This document shows positions 1 to 6,884 of a DNA stretch of 12,933 bases, piece after piece; the stretch's first letter is position 1, and each line of letters begins with the position of its first letter. Origin of the DNA: JBCCFX01 sp039029515 (GTDB lineage Bacteria; Planctomycetota; Phycisphaerae; Phycisphaerales; SM1A02). The stretch spans positions 1 through 12,933 of the forward strand of contig JBCCFX010000115.1 of NCBI GenBank assembly GCA_039029515.1, given 5' to 3'. The translations under genes and the position numbers were made by a program. The notes under the pieces were generated by a model. The model had not been told where the DNA came from, did no database searches, and was given only the letters and a program-made list of their open reading frames with translations.

Positions 1-1
1 A

Positions 2-1117
2 TCGACACTGCAGACAGTGACGGCTTCTCTCGCTGCGGTGGAATCTCAGCGTGATGCGTTGCAGGCATCACTCGATGACCACAGTGAGCGATATGAGGAA
101 ATGACGAACACCCTCACGACGACGCAGCGCGAACTGGATGACGTCCGCACGTCGCTCGATGCACAGGCTGACGGTGCCGCGGCACATGAAGCAGCGCTCC
201 GTGAACTCGAATCGACGCACGAGACGGCGATCAGCGAGAAGGACCAGACGATCGCGACGTTGCGGGCGGATCTGGCCGAGGCACAGTCTGCGGCAACCGA
301 CGCTGCGACTGACGCCAATGCCGAGGCCGAGGCGGTTCGAGAAGAACGCGATGCGCTCGCCCAAGCCGCCACAACAGCGTCAGAGCAGATTGCAGCGCTG
401 ACGACCACAGTGGATGAGCAACGCGCGGAATTGGACAGTCTGACTGAGCAGTTCGCAGAGGTCGACGCTGAGCGAGAACGCGCGCTCGCCGATACACGCG
501 GCGTGGTCGAGCAAGAGCTTGCGGATGCAAAATCCGCGCACGCGAACGCCATTGAAGAAGCGAATCGACTAACGCAGGAAATCGATGCACGCTGCGTTGA
601 AATCCAGTCGCTTCAATCCAGCACGGCGGATGCCGCGTCACAGATTGAGCAGCTTGAACGCCAGCTTCGGACGGCAGGCTACACCGCGAGCGGTGCGCGC
701 GATCAGTTGCTCGCGTTCGATGCCAGCGTGACTCCATTGCGGGATACGTGCACAGAATTGCTCCAGGTTCGGCGAACGATCGAATCCCTGGAGTCTGATT
801 GGGCATTGGCCGATGAGCGAATGCAAGCTGCACAGGACGCCAACAACGAAGCCCTGCTGCACGAAGCACTCGCGTTTCGAGACTCCGTCGCGCGACAACT
901 GGATGAAGCACATGCGACGACCGACACGCTGACGAATGCGATGACGGCGGCGCTGACAGACGTCGATCGCACGCGCGCTGCGTCCGATGAACTTCTTTCT
1001 GCCGCTGACGCCACAAACCTGCCAACGTCGAAACGACAGACCTGGTTCTGGCTGCTCACCGTCTTTATCGCGTTGGTGGCCGCAATTGTCGGTGTCCTGA
1101 TCGGGCAACGCCTCTGA
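2..1117 (+). CDS. Coiled-coil protein with C-terminal transmembrane anchor (5' end cut off by window)
   Basis: I do not recognise a family. The reading frame is open to the left edge (in-frame codons from base 2), and a GTG at 17 has no convincing ribosome site, so the gene most likely begins outside the window. Nearly all of the visible 371 residues are Ala/Glu/Gln/Asp/Arg-rich and heptad-like, as in a long alpha-helical coiled coil. Runs such as RDALQASLDD and ALREL recur without glycine or proline breaks. After a short linker (TSKRQT) the protein ends in one hydrophobic helix of about 20 residues (WFWLLTVFIALVAAIVGVLI) and a four-residue tail (GQRL). This predicts a membrane-anchored rod with the coiled coil probably in the cytoplasm, by the positive-inside rule for the KR before the helix. 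Long rods of this kind can be structural or scaffolding proteins, but no function can be assigned. The coding call is firm and the role is unknown. Confidence 0.8.
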   Translation, partial: STLQTVTASLAAVESQRDALQASLDDHSERYEEMTNTLTTTQRELDDVRTSLDAQADGAAAHEAALRELESTHETAISEKDQTIATLRADLAEAQSAATDAATDANAEAEAVREERDALAQAATTASEQIAALTTTVDEQRAELDSLTEQFAEVDAERERALADTRGVVEQELADAKSAHANAIEEANRLTQEIDARCVEIQSLQSSTADAASQIEQLERQLRTAGYTASGARDQLLAFDASVTPLRDTCTELLQVRRTIESLESDWALADERMQAAQDANNEALLHEALAFRDSVARQLDEAHATTDTLTNAMTAALTDVDRTRAASDELLSAADATNLPTSKRQTWFWLLTVFIALVAAIVGVLIGQRL

Positions 1118-1129
1118 AGCCCGTCTTTT
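1102..1129 (+). terminator. Possible weak Rho-independent terminator overlapping the stop codon
   Basis: CGGGC (1102-1106) pairs with GCCCG (1119-1123) around a 12-base loop that contains the TGA stop, followed by TCTTTT. The stem is only 5 bp and the T tract is short, so this is a weak candidate for ending the coiled-coil gene. Confidence 0.3.
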
Positions 1130-1184
1130 GGACCTTCACAGCACCTGAAAATCCAGTACACTCACGGTGCGGAAGAGGACACGC

Positions 1185-1237
1185 TGCTCGGAAGTGCGCC
1201 ATGCGGAATTTCGTCGCACTTCTGCCCCCACCGAGCG
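1185..1237. repeat. Two-tier hairpin repeat, unit 1
   Basis: The inner stem is GAAGTGCG (1191-1198) with CGCACTTC (1215-1222), a perfect 8 bp around a 16-base loop. The outer stem is GCTCG (1186-1190) with CGAGC (1232-1236), plus a possible T-G pair at 1185/1237. The inner and outer stems abut on the 5' side. On the 3' side they are separated by TGCCCCCAC (1223-1231). The loop contains GCGGAAT. An alternative pairing extends the inner stem by C1189-G1224 and G1190-T1223. The strand of a possible transcript is not determined. Confidence 0.65.
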
Positions 1238-1273
1238 ACACTGTTGATCATTGTCACATGACATGAGAAATGG

Positions 1274-1331
1274 GTCGTGCGACGAACATGCCTCGCGTGA
1301 TCCTCATGGCATGTTCCCCCCACCGCGCGAC
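1274..1331. repeat. Two-tier hairpin repeat, unit 2
   Basis: The inner stem is GAACATGCC (1284-1292) with GGCATGTTC (1308-1316), a perfect 9 bp around a 15-base loop. The outer stem is GTCGTGCG (1274-1281) with CGCGCGAC (1324-1331), 8 bp with one T-G wobble. Two bases (AC) lie between the stems on the 5' side and CCCCCAC (1317-1323) on the 3' side. The loop contains GCGTGAT. This is the best formed of the three copies and shares CCCCCACCGNGCGAC with unit 1. Confidence 0.7.
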
Positions 1332-1378
1332 GTCCCGGCTGTACGTGCCGCACTGACGGTTCGTAGAGCTGACATTCC

Positions 1379-1433
1379 GTCGCCGGTGAGCCATTCCACA
1401 GAATGCCGGATGGCTCATCCCCCACCCGACGAC
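1379..1433. repeat. Two-tier hairpin repeat, unit 3
   Basis: The inner stem is TGAGCCAT (1387-1394) with ATGGCTCA (1410-1417), a perfect 8 bp around a 15-base loop. The outer stem is GTCGCCGG (1379-1386) with CCGACGAC (1426-1433), 7 of 8 pairs with one C-A mismatch that would be G-U on the minus strand. The stems abut on the 5' side, and TCCCCCAC (1418-1425) forms the 3' bulge. The loop contains ACAGAAT. The inner stem could instead extend by G1386-T1418 and G1385-C1419. Confidence 0.65.
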
Positions 1434-1487
1434 CGCAGATGACGGCGCCCGATATCGGTGTCGACATCTGTGCAACGTGCGCACGAT

Positions 1488-1491
1488 GGAG
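1488..1491 (+). promoter_or_regulatory. Ribosome binding site deciding the start of the dockerin gene
   Basis: GGAG lies 7 bases before the ATG at 1499. The longer in-frame start at 1403 falls inside hairpin unit 3, has no such site, and would put 32 polar residues in front of the signal peptide. The 1499 start is therefore preferred. Confidence 0.65.
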
Positions 1492-1498
1492 ATGCGCC

Positions 1499-3193
1499 AT
1501 GACACGGGTGATGGCTGGGGGAACGACGGCTCAACAATTCACAATCACACAAGCTCTGGCGTGCATACCGATATGGTGCGCCGCCGCACACGCAGGTGAC
1601 CAGCCTTCCGGCGCCATGACGCCGTTCACGGAGGAAGCATCGCCGCGCGGAATCGCGTATGTGACACCGTTCACGCAAGCGGCCGGCACCGGCGTCGGCT
1701 TCATGGACCTCGATGACGACGGTGATCCGGACCTCGTCGCGGTCGGACGTATCGATGGCCTGATCGGCATCTGGGAGAACGATGGCACCGGCCACTTCAC
1801 CGACCGTTCGAGCACGAGCGGCGCACCGAACATTATCAACGGTTCTGGCGTTTCTGCTGCCGACTACGACCGTGATGGTGACCTCGATCTTTACATCACC
1901 GGCTACCTCGCGGGCAATCATCTCCTGCGCAACGATGGCAACTTCACCTTCACGGATGTGACCATCAGCGCCGGCGTGCAGGACACGGAATCATCGTTCG
2001 GGAGCGGCTGGGCAGACTATGACCTCGACGGCTGGGTCGATCTGTATGTTGCCAATCGACCGGTCGAGAACCGGCTCTTTCGCAACCTCGGCGATGGCAC
2101 GTTTGAAGATGTTGCGCCTGCACTCGGCGTTGATCGCGGCGACGACCCAAGTTTTCAGGGCACGTTTTTCGACTATGACCGTGATGGCGACGCCGATCTC
2201 TACATCGCCAACGACAAAGGCTACTCGTGCGCCACAACGGACTGGCGCAACCGACTGTTCGAGAACACCGGCCGCGGTTTCGTCGATGTCACGGAGTCCA
2301 TGAATGTGGGCGCATGCATCGCAGCGATGTGCATCGCCATCGGCGACATCGACGGCAATGGCTACCCTGACGTGTACTGCACCAATCTGCCGTTCGGCAA
2401 TGTGTTGCAACTGAATCGCGGCGCGGGCGTTCCGTTTGAAGATGCCGCGGCGTCCTGGGGCGTCGTCGCGAACGAACTTGGCTGGGGCTCGGCGTTCTTC
2501 GATGTGGATAATGACACCGCGATCGATCTGTACGTCTGCCATGCCACCACAACGAATTACCTTTATCGCAATCATGGGTATGACTGCGTTGAACTCGCCA
2601 GCGACATGGGTGTCGACGACGGCGGTAAGTCATTCGTGATCGCAACGGCAGACGTCGACAATGACGGCGATGTTGACTTCCTCCTTCAGAACGAAGGCCA
2701 GAAGCTCAAACTCATGATCAACAATGAGGGTTCACAGAGACACTGGGCCAAGTTTGATGTCGTTGGCGAAGGCCCGAATCGATACGCGATCGGCGCCACC
2801 GTGGAAGCCACTGTCGGTTCGACGTCAATGATCCGTCAGGTCATTGCCGGACATCACTACAAGAGCCAGAGCGATCTTGTGCAGCATTTCGGCCTGGGGA
2901 GCCGCGCAACCGTCATCGATCGGGTGGACATCATGTGGCCGGGCGGCATGACGCGCACGATCACCGGGCTCGCACCAAACGAAACGTGGCGACTCTATCC
3001 GCCGGACAAACTTGGCGATGCCAACCACGATGGCGATCGCGACATCGACGACGTCGTGGCGTTGATTCTTGCATTCAATCCCGAGCCGGGATCACTTCGC
3101 CCCGGGGAAGAGATGCTGGATTTCAACGGGAACGCGATGGTCGACGCTGACGACCTTCAGGCATTGCTCGACCACGTGGATCTCTTACCCTGA
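1499..3193 (+). CDS. Secreted FG-GAP/VCBS repeat protein with ASPIC/UnbV domain and C-terminal dockerin
   Basis: The predicted protein has 564 residues. The N-terminus looks like a signal peptide, with a hydrophobic stretch to about residue 32 and possible cleavage after AAAHA. Seven calcium-binding loops of the DxDxDGxxD type follow near residues 70, 122, 173, 225, 283, 335 and 385 (for example DYDRDGDLDL), which predicts an extracellular beta-propeller. Residues about 427-485 match the ASPIC/UnbV domain of the CRTAC1-like family (NRYAIGATV, HFGLG, VDIMWPGG). Residues about 505-564 form a type I dockerin: GDANHDGDRDIDDVV and DFNGNAMVDADDLQ are its two EF-hand-like repeats. Proteins of this build are probably exported and may bind ligands or partners through the propeller, but the substrate is unknown. 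The gene stands alone between the hairpin region and the convergent bat operon, and its last 9 bases overlap batE. Domain calls are strong and the physiological role is open. Confidence 0.9.
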   Translation: MTRVMAGGTTAQQFTITQALACIPIWCAAAHAGDQPSGAMTPFTEEASPRGIAYVTPFTQAAGTGVGFMDLDDDGDPDLVAVGRIDGLIGIWENDGTGHFTDRSSTSGAPNIINGSGVSAADYDRDGDLDLYITGYLAGNHLLRNDGNFTFTDVTISAGVQDTESSFGSGWADYDLDGWVDLYVANRPVENRLFRNLGDGTFEDVAPALGVDRGDDPSFQGTFFDYDRDGDADLYIANDKGYSCATTDWRNRLFENTGRGFVDVTESMNVGACIAAMCIAIGDIDGNGYPDVYCTNLPFGNVLQLNRGAGVPFEDAAASWGVVANELGWGSAFFDVDNDTAIDLYVCHATTTNYLYRNHGYDCVELASDMGVDDGGKSFVIATADVDNDGDVDFLLQNEGQKLKLMINNEGSQRHWAKFDVVGEGPNRYAIGATVEATVGSTSMIRQVIAGHHYKSQSDLVQHFGLGSRATVIDRVDIMWPGGMTRTITGLAPNETWRLYPPDKLGDANHDGDRDIDDVVALILAFNPEPGSLRPGEEMLDFNGNAMVDADDLQALLDHVDLLP

Positions 3194-4057
3194 CGACTCG
3201 GCAACTCGTGCATCCGGCAGGATCACCGCGGCGATGGCTTCGCGGGGGAGCCATCCTGTCGCTTGATTCGGCAACTCAACGTTCGCCCATGCGCCGCGTA
3301 CTTCGATGATTGTGCATTCGACACCTTCGGTGAGCGCCTCTTCGAATGCAGCATCGAAGCCGTAACCATCACCCTTGCGCAACGTGACCTCGCGCGCGAC
3401 CAGCACGGCATCCGCACCGACGACGTCACCGGGCGCGCGATGCGTCAACACATCACGCAGCACCGTCAGCCCGAAGATGAACGCGAGCACAGCGCAACCG
3501 ATTGCGACCATCCGTACTGCGGGCCACCGACGCGCGGCAAGCCACATGATCCAGATCGGGATATACACAACGACGAACAGGACAGCCCGAGCGCGCGTCG
3601 AAACACGCTCCGTCCAACCGAGCATCGCGGTGAGCAGAGCTTCCGCACCGGTGGCATCGATGGTCGTCCGGCGTTGACCTCGTGCGTGCGCAAGATTGCG
3701 CTGAAGCCGATCGTCCCCAGGTGTAAGTTCCTCAGCGAGTCTGTAGGCGTGAATGCCACGCCCCAACGCACCGCTCTGCACATATGCATTGCCGAGGTTC
3801 ACACAGAGCGGTCCGTTCACAACACCATCATCAAGTAGAAGTTGATAGCGCTGTGCAGCTTCACGGAATGCAATCGTCGCCGCCGCAGGTTGCTCGCGTC
3901 GTGCTTCGATGCCGCGCTGATAAGCTTGTTCCGCGTCTGCGAGCACACTGTGTCGCTGGTCGTCTGTCAACGACTGCCCTTGGATCATCGGAGTGATGAA
4001 CAGGACGACTCCGAATGTGACGATGAGAAGCGTCAAGATGGTTCGACGAACTTCCAC
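3185..4057 (-). CDS. batE: BatE-like protein: TPR, two membrane helices, SH3-like domain
   Basis: The protein has 290 residues. The GTG start at 4057 lies one base after the batD stop and has AAGGTG about 7 bases upstream; longer ORF starts lie inside batD and are rejected. Residues 1-28 form a signal peptide or anchor (LTLLIVTFGVVLFITPMIQG). Residues about 35-125 hold TPR-type helices (FREAAQRYQLLLDDG, LCVNLGNAYVQSGALGRGIHAYRLAEELTPGD). Two transmembrane helices lie near 159-175 and 181-200. Residues about 212-277 form an SH3-like beta domain (GVECTIIEVRGAWANVELPN then TGWLPREAI), a common ending in BatE. The TPR part would face the periplasm and scaffold the Bat complex. It is the last gene of the operon and converges on the dockerin gene with a 9-base overlap and no room for a separate terminator. 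Confidence 0.88.
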   Translation of the reverse strand: MEVRRTILTLLIVTFGVVLFITPMIQGQSLTDDQRHSVLADAEQAYQRGIEARREQPAAATIAFREAAQRYQLLLDDGVVNGPLCVNLGNAYVQSGALGRGIHAYRLAEELTPGDDRLQRNLAHARGQRRTTIDATGAEALLTAMLGWTERVSTRARAVLFVVVYIPIWIMWLAARRWPAVRMVAIGCAVLAFIFGLTVLRDVLTHRAPGDVVGADAVLVAREVTLRKGDGYGFDAAFEEALTEGVECTIIEVRGAWANVELPNQATGWLPREAIAAVILPDARVAESSG

Positions 4058-4058
4058 G

Positions 4059-5876
4059 TCACAACACCTTGATCTGTTCGAGTTCATCGAGCACCTGCGC
4101 GGCATCAGTGCGCAGGTCTGTATCTGACGCCGTCCCGCCAGCGAACTGCGATTGCTCGCATGATTCGAGCAACGTTGCCACGCGCTGACAGAGTGCATCG
4201 TCGACACCGTGCGCGCGCAGGGCATTCACAGCTTCTGATGCCGTTCGTGAACCCTCAGGATGTCCCTGACGATCGGCTAGGTACGCCGTGAGCGCCGTCA
4301 ATACCGCGCCTGCGACGTCCACCTGATCGCTCCCACACGCATCGAGCACATGCTGTGCCTGCACGCGCGCTCGTCGACGTCGACGGCCTCGCGGATCAAT
4401 GAGATCCTGCTCACGTCGACGGAGGATCAACGTCGTGCCGGCGAAGAGCATAGGCGGAATCAGCACCGTTGCGATCGCCGTCGGACCGACACGGTATGGC
4501 GACGTCACCGCGAGCACCTCGTCACCGACGGTATTCGCGACCAGTCCGCCCGCGACTTCGGTCAGGTCTGTCGCATCCTCACCTGTGCGACTGCGCGATG
4601 ATGACACGATCTCATCTGCGCTGACGCTTGATGCCGGCCGAATTCGGATCGGGATCTCCTGGCTGTACGCTGTCTCGTACGACTCAGATTGCGGATTGAA
4701 AAAGCTGAAAGCAATCGGCGGAATCGATGTCACCGAATCATCCTTCGGCCGGATCGTCTGCACGAATGTCTTTCGTCGACCGTTCACCACGCCAGTGAGT
4801 TCTTCTTCCGGCACACGGAATCCGTTGGTTAACGAAGTCTGTTTCGCCAACGCCGGTGCTCGAAGTGTCTCGATCAGTGTTTCACCAAGCGTCTGATCGA
4901 AGATCGTCATCGTCAGCGTCACGGGATCGCCGACCGTGGCTTCGCGCGGCTGCGCATCGACAGACATCGAATACCGTCCGACCGCGCCAGCGAAGCTCAT
5001 CGGTCGACCAGCCTCGGGCGGCTGCATGGATGTCACCGGCGGAAACTCGGCGGCGGCGATCAACGGCTGCGATCGCCGCACGGAGACGCGACGTCGACCC
5101 TGGCTGATCTCCTTGGGATACCGCATGACCAATCGAGCAGCATCGGGCTGATACGTGCCGGACTGTGTCGCCCAGATTCGCCCCGACAAGCGATACTCAT
5201 ACATGGTGACCGATGAACCGTCATCAAGTTCCTGACGAATCTCCTCGATACTATCGAAATCATTCTGCCGAAACGCGGGGCGGAACATCCCGAGATTCGA
5301 CGTGCGTTCATCAATCTGCGTCCACATCTGACCGGCGTTCATGACCATCGCTCGTTGATCTGCGACGAAAGGTTTGATCTGGACAACCAGCGTGTACTCA
5401 ACCGGCTCGCCCGAATACACCGTCGCGCGCTTTGGCTCTATACGGGCTGAGAAGAACGAGTCAATCGTGGTTGGATATGCGACCAGCGTATGCGCTTCGG
5501 TGACAAACTCCGTACCGCCAACGTAGATCGTGAACGCAGGAATTTCGAACTCACCCGCTTCCGTCGCAACCACGCGATATTCGACCTTCTTCTCTTCCCA
5601 CTGCCGCACACGACCGTTGAAAATCGTGCGATTCTGCATCGTTCCGGTCACGCCCAGATATGAGATCTCCAGCCCCTCAACCGTGGTGAGTGATGGCTGC
5701 CGATCGACCTCGCCATTGACGACTTCAATCTCAATCGCGAATGGCATGCCTTGATACACTTCGCGCGGGCACGTGAAGTTGACGGTTGGACCTTCATCGC
5801 TCTGCGCATATGACATCTGTACAGCAAGCAACGTCGCAAGGATGACACAGAATTGAATCCGAAGGTCGCGCATCAT
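4059..5876 (-). CDS. batD: BatD: membrane-anchored periplasmic beta-domain protein
   Basis: The protein has 605 residues, a usual length for BatD. A signal peptide (about 1-25, ending SYAQS) is followed by about 430 residues of periplasmic beta-rich sequence. These include BatD-like features such as YQGMPFAIEIEVVNG near the N-terminus and SGEPVEYTLVVQI and VGDPVTLTMTIFD further on. One transmembrane helix lies near 466-485 (ATVLIPPMLFAGTTLIL), followed by an arginine-rich stop-transfer segment and a cytoplasmic helical tail of about 115 residues. The ATG at 5876 directly follows the batC TAA with no gap; AAGGA inside the end of batC can serve as ribosome site. A second in-frame ATG follows immediately. 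BatD is thought to connect the VWA proteins BatA/BatB with periplasmic partners; its biochemical activity is not established. A second, shorter BatD-like gene lies upstream in the same operon. Confidence 0.9.
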   Translation of the reverse strand: MMRDLRIQFCVILATLLAVQMSYAQSDEGPTVNFTCPREVYQGMPFAIEIEVVNGEVDRQPSLTTVEGLEISYLGVTGTMQNRTIFNGRVRQWEEKKVEYRVVATEAGEFEIPAFTIYVGGTEFVTEAHTLVAYPTTIDSFFSARIEPKRATVYSGEPVEYTLVVQIKPFVADQRAMVMNAGQMWTQIDERTSNLGMFRPAFRQNDFDSIEEIRQELDDGSSVTMYEYRLSGRIWATQSGTYQPDAARLVMRYPKEISQGRRRVSVRRSQPLIAAAEFPPVTSMQPPEAGRPMSFAGAVGRYSMSVDAQPREATVGDPVTLTMTIFDQTLGETLIETLRAPALAKQTSLTNGFRVPEEELTGVVNGRRKTFVQTIRPKDDSVTSIPPIAFSFFNPQSESYETAYSQEIPIRIRPASSVSADEIVSSSRSRTGEDATDLTEVAGGLVANTVGDEVLAVTSPYRVGPTAIATVLIPPMLFAGTTLILRRREQDLIDPRGRRRRRARVQAQHVLDACGSDQVDVAGAVLTALTAYLADRQGHPEGSRTASEAVNALRAHGVDDALCQRVATLLESCEQSQFAGGTASDTDLRTDAAQVLDELEQIKVL

Positions 5877-6884
5877 TTACCAGTCCTTGTCCACCGGCTG
5901 CGGCTTCGTCTTTGAACGTGCCAGCAACTGCTGACGACGCTGTTCCTCGCGTTCGCGGATCAGTTGAAGGAGACGTTCAGCGTCATCTTCGGACATCGAT
6001 GGTCGTTCCTGAGTTTGTCCGCCTGAACCGGACTGTTGCTGTTCCTGCGATTGTTCGCCCGACTCCTGTTGATCCTGCTGTGAGTTCGATTGATCCTGCT
6101 CACCTTGTTGCGATTCAGGCTGCTCCGTTGAATCGGAAGATTGCTGCTCATCGTTCTGCGGCTGATCATCGCTGGATGATGATTGGCTCTGATCCTGATT
6201 CTGACTCGGATCCTGCGACTGGCTTGACTGCGATTGATCCTCGCCCTGCTGCTGGTCATCAGACGAAGATGCATCCTCGGGATTCTGTGATGCATCGTCA
6301 TTCGCACTCGGTTGCGTGGGCATCATCTCACGAAGTTGCTGCAGCGTGTTGCGCAGATCGTGTGCGAGTTCACCACGGGCACGGAGTTGATCATCCGCCG
6401 GCTCATCTTTAATGCGCCACCGATACTGATCGAGCAGACGTTCCAGATATCCATCCGCGAGGTCAATGTTTGATCCGAGCTCCGGATCGAGCCCTTCCAT
6501 CGCGCCAGGCTGCGCTGCGCGTTCAGTCGCCATCCGTCCAAGATTGAACGCACCACGCTCGAGCAGTTCCGTTGACCCACTCTTTTCCATGGCGTCCGCC
6601 ATGGAGGCGACCGCGTCATCAATTCGGCCAGCTTTGTATTCTGCCAACCCGCGGTTGTAGGTATGGATCGGATTCGGGAATCGCTCCCCGAGTTCTCCAT
6701 AGAGCAACGCCGCATCGTCGAAGCGCTGCTCGCTCATCGCGGCGGTCGCTTCGTCGAGCACCTGTCGGTATGAGCGCGGCGACGGTTCATCATCGTCGTC
6801 TGTCGGAACGGGCGAGGCTGATTGCGCGACCGCGAGCGTCACGACGCACATCAACGCGCTCAACATCATGAACCAGCGCTTCAT
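5877..6884 (-). CDS. batC: BatC: TPR protein with a long Q/S/D-rich tract
   Basis: The protein has 335 residues. The ATG at 6884 overlaps the batB stop (ATGA) and has GGAGG at 6896-6892, 7 bases upstream; a longer ORF start at 6995 lies inside batB and is rejected. A signal peptide (1-21, LMCVVTLAVAQSA) precedes an acidic linker, and TPR repeats run from about 38 to 105 (FDDAALLYGELGERFPNPIH, TYNRGLAEYKAGRIDDAV). A helical segment to about 180 is followed by about 110 residues made almost wholly of Q, S, D, E, N and P. The end is a helix rich in Glu, Arg and Gln (AERLLQLIREREEQRRQQLL) and PVDKDW, the lysine-aspartate-tryptophan ending I associate with BatC proteins. It probably acts in the periplasm or at the membrane as a docking partner for BatB, whose gene precedes it. 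The low-complexity stretch is likely disordered. Confidence 0.9.
   Translation of the reverse strand: MKRWFMMLSALMCVVTLAVAQSASPVPTDDDDEPSPRSYRQVLDEATAAMSEQRFDDAALLYGELGERFPNPIHTYNRGLAEYKAGRIDDAVASMADAMEKSGSTELLERGAFNLGRMATERAAQPGAMEGLDPELGSNIDLADGYLERLLDQYRWRIKDEPADDQLRARGELAHDLRNTLQQLREMMPTQPSANDDASQNPEDASSSDDQQQGEDQSQSSQSQDPSQNQDQSQSSSSDDQPQNDEQQSSDSTEQPESQQGEQDQSNSQQDQQESGEQSQEQQQSGSGGQTQERPSMSEDDAERLLQLIREREEQRRQQLLARSKTKPQPVDKDW

Larger units (their letters stand above)
1118..1498. other. Gene-free region carrying three tandem two-tier hairpins
   Basis: No credible coding sequence lies in these 381 bases. Short ORFs on both strands read through the hairpins, and on the minus strand their translations show a recurring RWG or GWG that is just the translated GTGGGG motif. 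The stretch holds the three repeat units annotated separately (about 1185-1237, 1274-1331, 1379-1433). Between units 1 and 2 there is a short TGTCA-CA-TGACA inverted repeat at 1252-1263. After unit 3 comes a run of perfect palindromes (1444-1485) before the ribosome site of the dockerin gene. I see no convincing sigma-70 promoter. Confidence 0.7.

Noticed and set aside
231..1025. Minus-strand ORF of 264 codons opposite the coiled-coil gene
   Set aside because: It is Arg/Ser/Pro-rich, typical of a shadow of a GC-rich helical gene, with no domain.
1284..1316. LexA/SOS-type box GAAC...GTTC
   Set aside because: The half-sites are separated by 25 bases, not the 4 expected for a GAAC-N4-GTTC box, and they are part of the hairpin stem.
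1185..1433. CRISPR array
   Set aside because: The units have different stem sequences and uneven spacing, whereas CRISPR repeats are near identical with uniform spacers.
1185..1433. Integron attC sites
   Set aside because: No GTTRRRY core sites or cassette genes are seen between the units.
1403..1498. Upstream start of the dockerin gene
   Set aside because: It lies within hairpin unit 3, has no ribosome site and would place polar residues ahead of the signal peptide.
1162..1505. Minus-strand ORFs across the hairpin region with recurring RWG/GWG
   Set aside because: The recurrence comes from the repeated GTGGGG motif read in different frames; there is no ribosome site and no family likeness.
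3233..3255. Hairpin GATGGCT/AGCCATC as operon terminator
   Set aside because: It lies inside batE coding sequence upstream of the stop and has no T tract.
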